Assembly (NCBI RefSeq): GCF_000240165.1
Contig: NC_017586.1
Location: 4,154,001 to 4,218,000, forward strand
Direction of reading: 5' to 3'
Source of the DNA: Streptantibioticus cattleyicolor NRRL 8057 = DSM 46488
GTDB taxonomy: Bacteria; Actinomycetota; Actinomycetes; Streptomycetales; Streptomycetaceae
Length of the DNA: 64,000 nt
Positions 63,210-64,000 of this stretch are shown here, one piece after another; positions within the stretch are counted from its first letter, which is position 1, and the number at the start of each line of letters is the position of its first letter. A program made the translations under genes and the position numbers. Under the pieces are notes generated by a model. That model made no database searches. It saw only the letters and a program-made list of their open reading frames with translations, and was not told the origin of the DNA.

Positions 63210-64000
63210 ATGGTGGACTTCGTAGGCCGTCGGCAGGAGCTGGCGACGCTGGAGCGAGAGCTGCGGAAGGTCGCGGCAGGGGTTGGCGGGGAGCGGCCCG
63301 GTCGGTGCGTGATGTTGCGCGGGCGGCGGCGGGTGGGCAAGTCGCGACTGGTCGAGCGGTTCGCGGAGCGCTCCGGGGCCCCGTTCCTGTTCTATGCGGC
63401 GACCGGTGCGTCCCCCAGGGATGATCTGGCGCGGCTGGCGCGGGACGCTCAGGCGTCCACGCTGCCGTTGGCGGGGCTGGTGGCCGCCGCGCGGCCGGAG
63501 AGTTGGGATGCCGCGTTCGATGTGCTGGCCGCGGCGCTGCCTGCCGACCGGGCGAGCGTGCTGGTCATCGATGAGGTGCCGTACCTGATGGATGACGCCG
63601 GCGCCTTTGAGGGGATGCTGCAGCGGGCCTGGGACCGGGTGCTGGAGACCAAGCCGGTGCTGCTGGTCCTCATCGGCTCCGATCTGTCGATGATGGAGGC
63701 GCTGAACAGTTACGGGAGACCCTTCCATCAGCGCGGCCGGGAGATGGTGCTGGGACCACTCAACCCCGCCGAGGTGGGCAGGATGCTCGGGCTCGATCCG
63801 GCGGAAGCCTTCGATGCCGCGCTGGTGACTGGCGGGTTGCCGCTGATCTGCGCCGAGTGGCCGCGCGGCGCGGGGTTGTGGGACTTCCTCGGTGAGGCGT
63901 TGAGTGATCCGGTCTCGGCCCTGCTCGTGTCGGCCGAGCGCTCGCTGGCCGCCGAATTCCCGCCGCAGGCCCAGGCGCGTAGGGTGCTGGCGGCCATCGG
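63210..64000 (+). CDS. Archaeal-type AAA ATPase (partial, continues past the window)
   Basis: 263 codons from ATG 63210 stay open to the right edge. VGRRQELATLE opens the domain; Walker A is RGRRRVGKSRL (37-47) and Walker B SVLVIDEVPYLM (about 110-121). This matches the PF01637-type ATPases that carry a DUF234 domain at the C-terminus, which would lie outside the window. Their function is poorly known. AT-rich operator upstream suggests tight control. Confidence 0.85.
   Translation, partial: MVDFVGRRQELATLERELRKVAAGVGGERPGRCVMLRGRRRVGKSRLVERFAERSGAPFLFYAATGASPRDDLARLARDAQASTLPLAGLVAAARPESWDAAFDVLAAALPADRASVLVIDEVPYLMDDAGAFEGMLQRAWDRVLETKPVLLVLIGSDLSMMEALNSYGRPFHQRGREMVLGPLNPAEVGRMLGLDPAEAFDAALVTGGLPLICAEWPRGAGLWDFLGEALSDPVSALLVSAERSLAAEFPPQAQARRVLAAI

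Overview
The window is very GC-rich, with GTG/ATG starts, 4-base ATGA/GTGA gene overlaps and a gene order (Tad pilus locus, uppS/phoH, ahpCD-oxyR, class A PBP, fumC, DUF402, class I fumarase, whiB-like gene, glpX, xseB/xseA, ppgK, ispH, ychF) that I recognise as a Streptomyces or close-relative chromosome. No rRNA, tRNA or CRISPR array was seen. Function calls come from motifs read by eye; no database search was run.

Layout. (1) 1-12332: a Tad/Flp pilus locus: CpaB, TadZ, two TadE-like proteins, TadA, TadB, TadC, an embedded histidine kinase/response regulator pair, Flp pilin, a TadG-like protein, a lipoprotein and an OmpA-domain protein. A DUF192 gene, a lipoprotein and a prepilin peptidase follow. 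(2) 12338-19214: trypsin-like protease, isoprenyl transferase, PIN-PhoH ATPase, an SLT transglycosylase behind a long structured leader, an AI-2E-family permease and ahpD. (3) 19211-30246: ahpC/oxyR divergon, PadR-controlled FtsX/MacB-type ABC transporter, SPFH-RHH pair, class A PBP and a GAF-SpoIIE-HATPase switch protein. (4) 30431-46068: core metabolism (two unrelated fumarases, GlpX, exonuclease VII, PpgK, IspH, an APC permease, YchF) and small Streptomyces proteins.

(5) 46050-62401 is an integrated mobile element inserted exactly in the 3' end of ychF. A 15-base direct repeat flanks it, the element supplies a replacement last codon and stop for ychF, and the original ychF stop and terminator lie just outside the right end. 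It carries a tyrosine integrase, an XRE regulator, an excisionase-like gene, a DUF3631 ATPase whose N-terminal coding region holds 13 exact copies of GGGGACCG or its complement (candidate iterons), an inverted-repeat-rich oriT-like spacer, MobC and a MOB relaxase. I see no TraB, so it looks like an integrative mobilizable element rather than a classic TraB-type actinomycete ICE. Behind a decayed Tn3 transposase tail lies cargo: an orphan DGQHR (DndB-like) protein; a divergent cluster of HAD, methyltransferase, degenerate APH-like kinase and an unknown 249-residue protein against an HTH/TPR regulator and Nudix hydrolase; and a less GC-extreme TIGR04255-HTH-SQTCD three-gene operon.

(6) 62453-64000: the displaced ychF terminator, a RelE/Phd toxin-antitoxin pair and the start of an archaeal-type AAA ATPase cut by the window end.

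The strongest leads are the element boundaries with ychF repair, the GGGGACCG array with its nearby oriT-like region, the two unassigned cargo operons, and the structured leader at 15906-16218.
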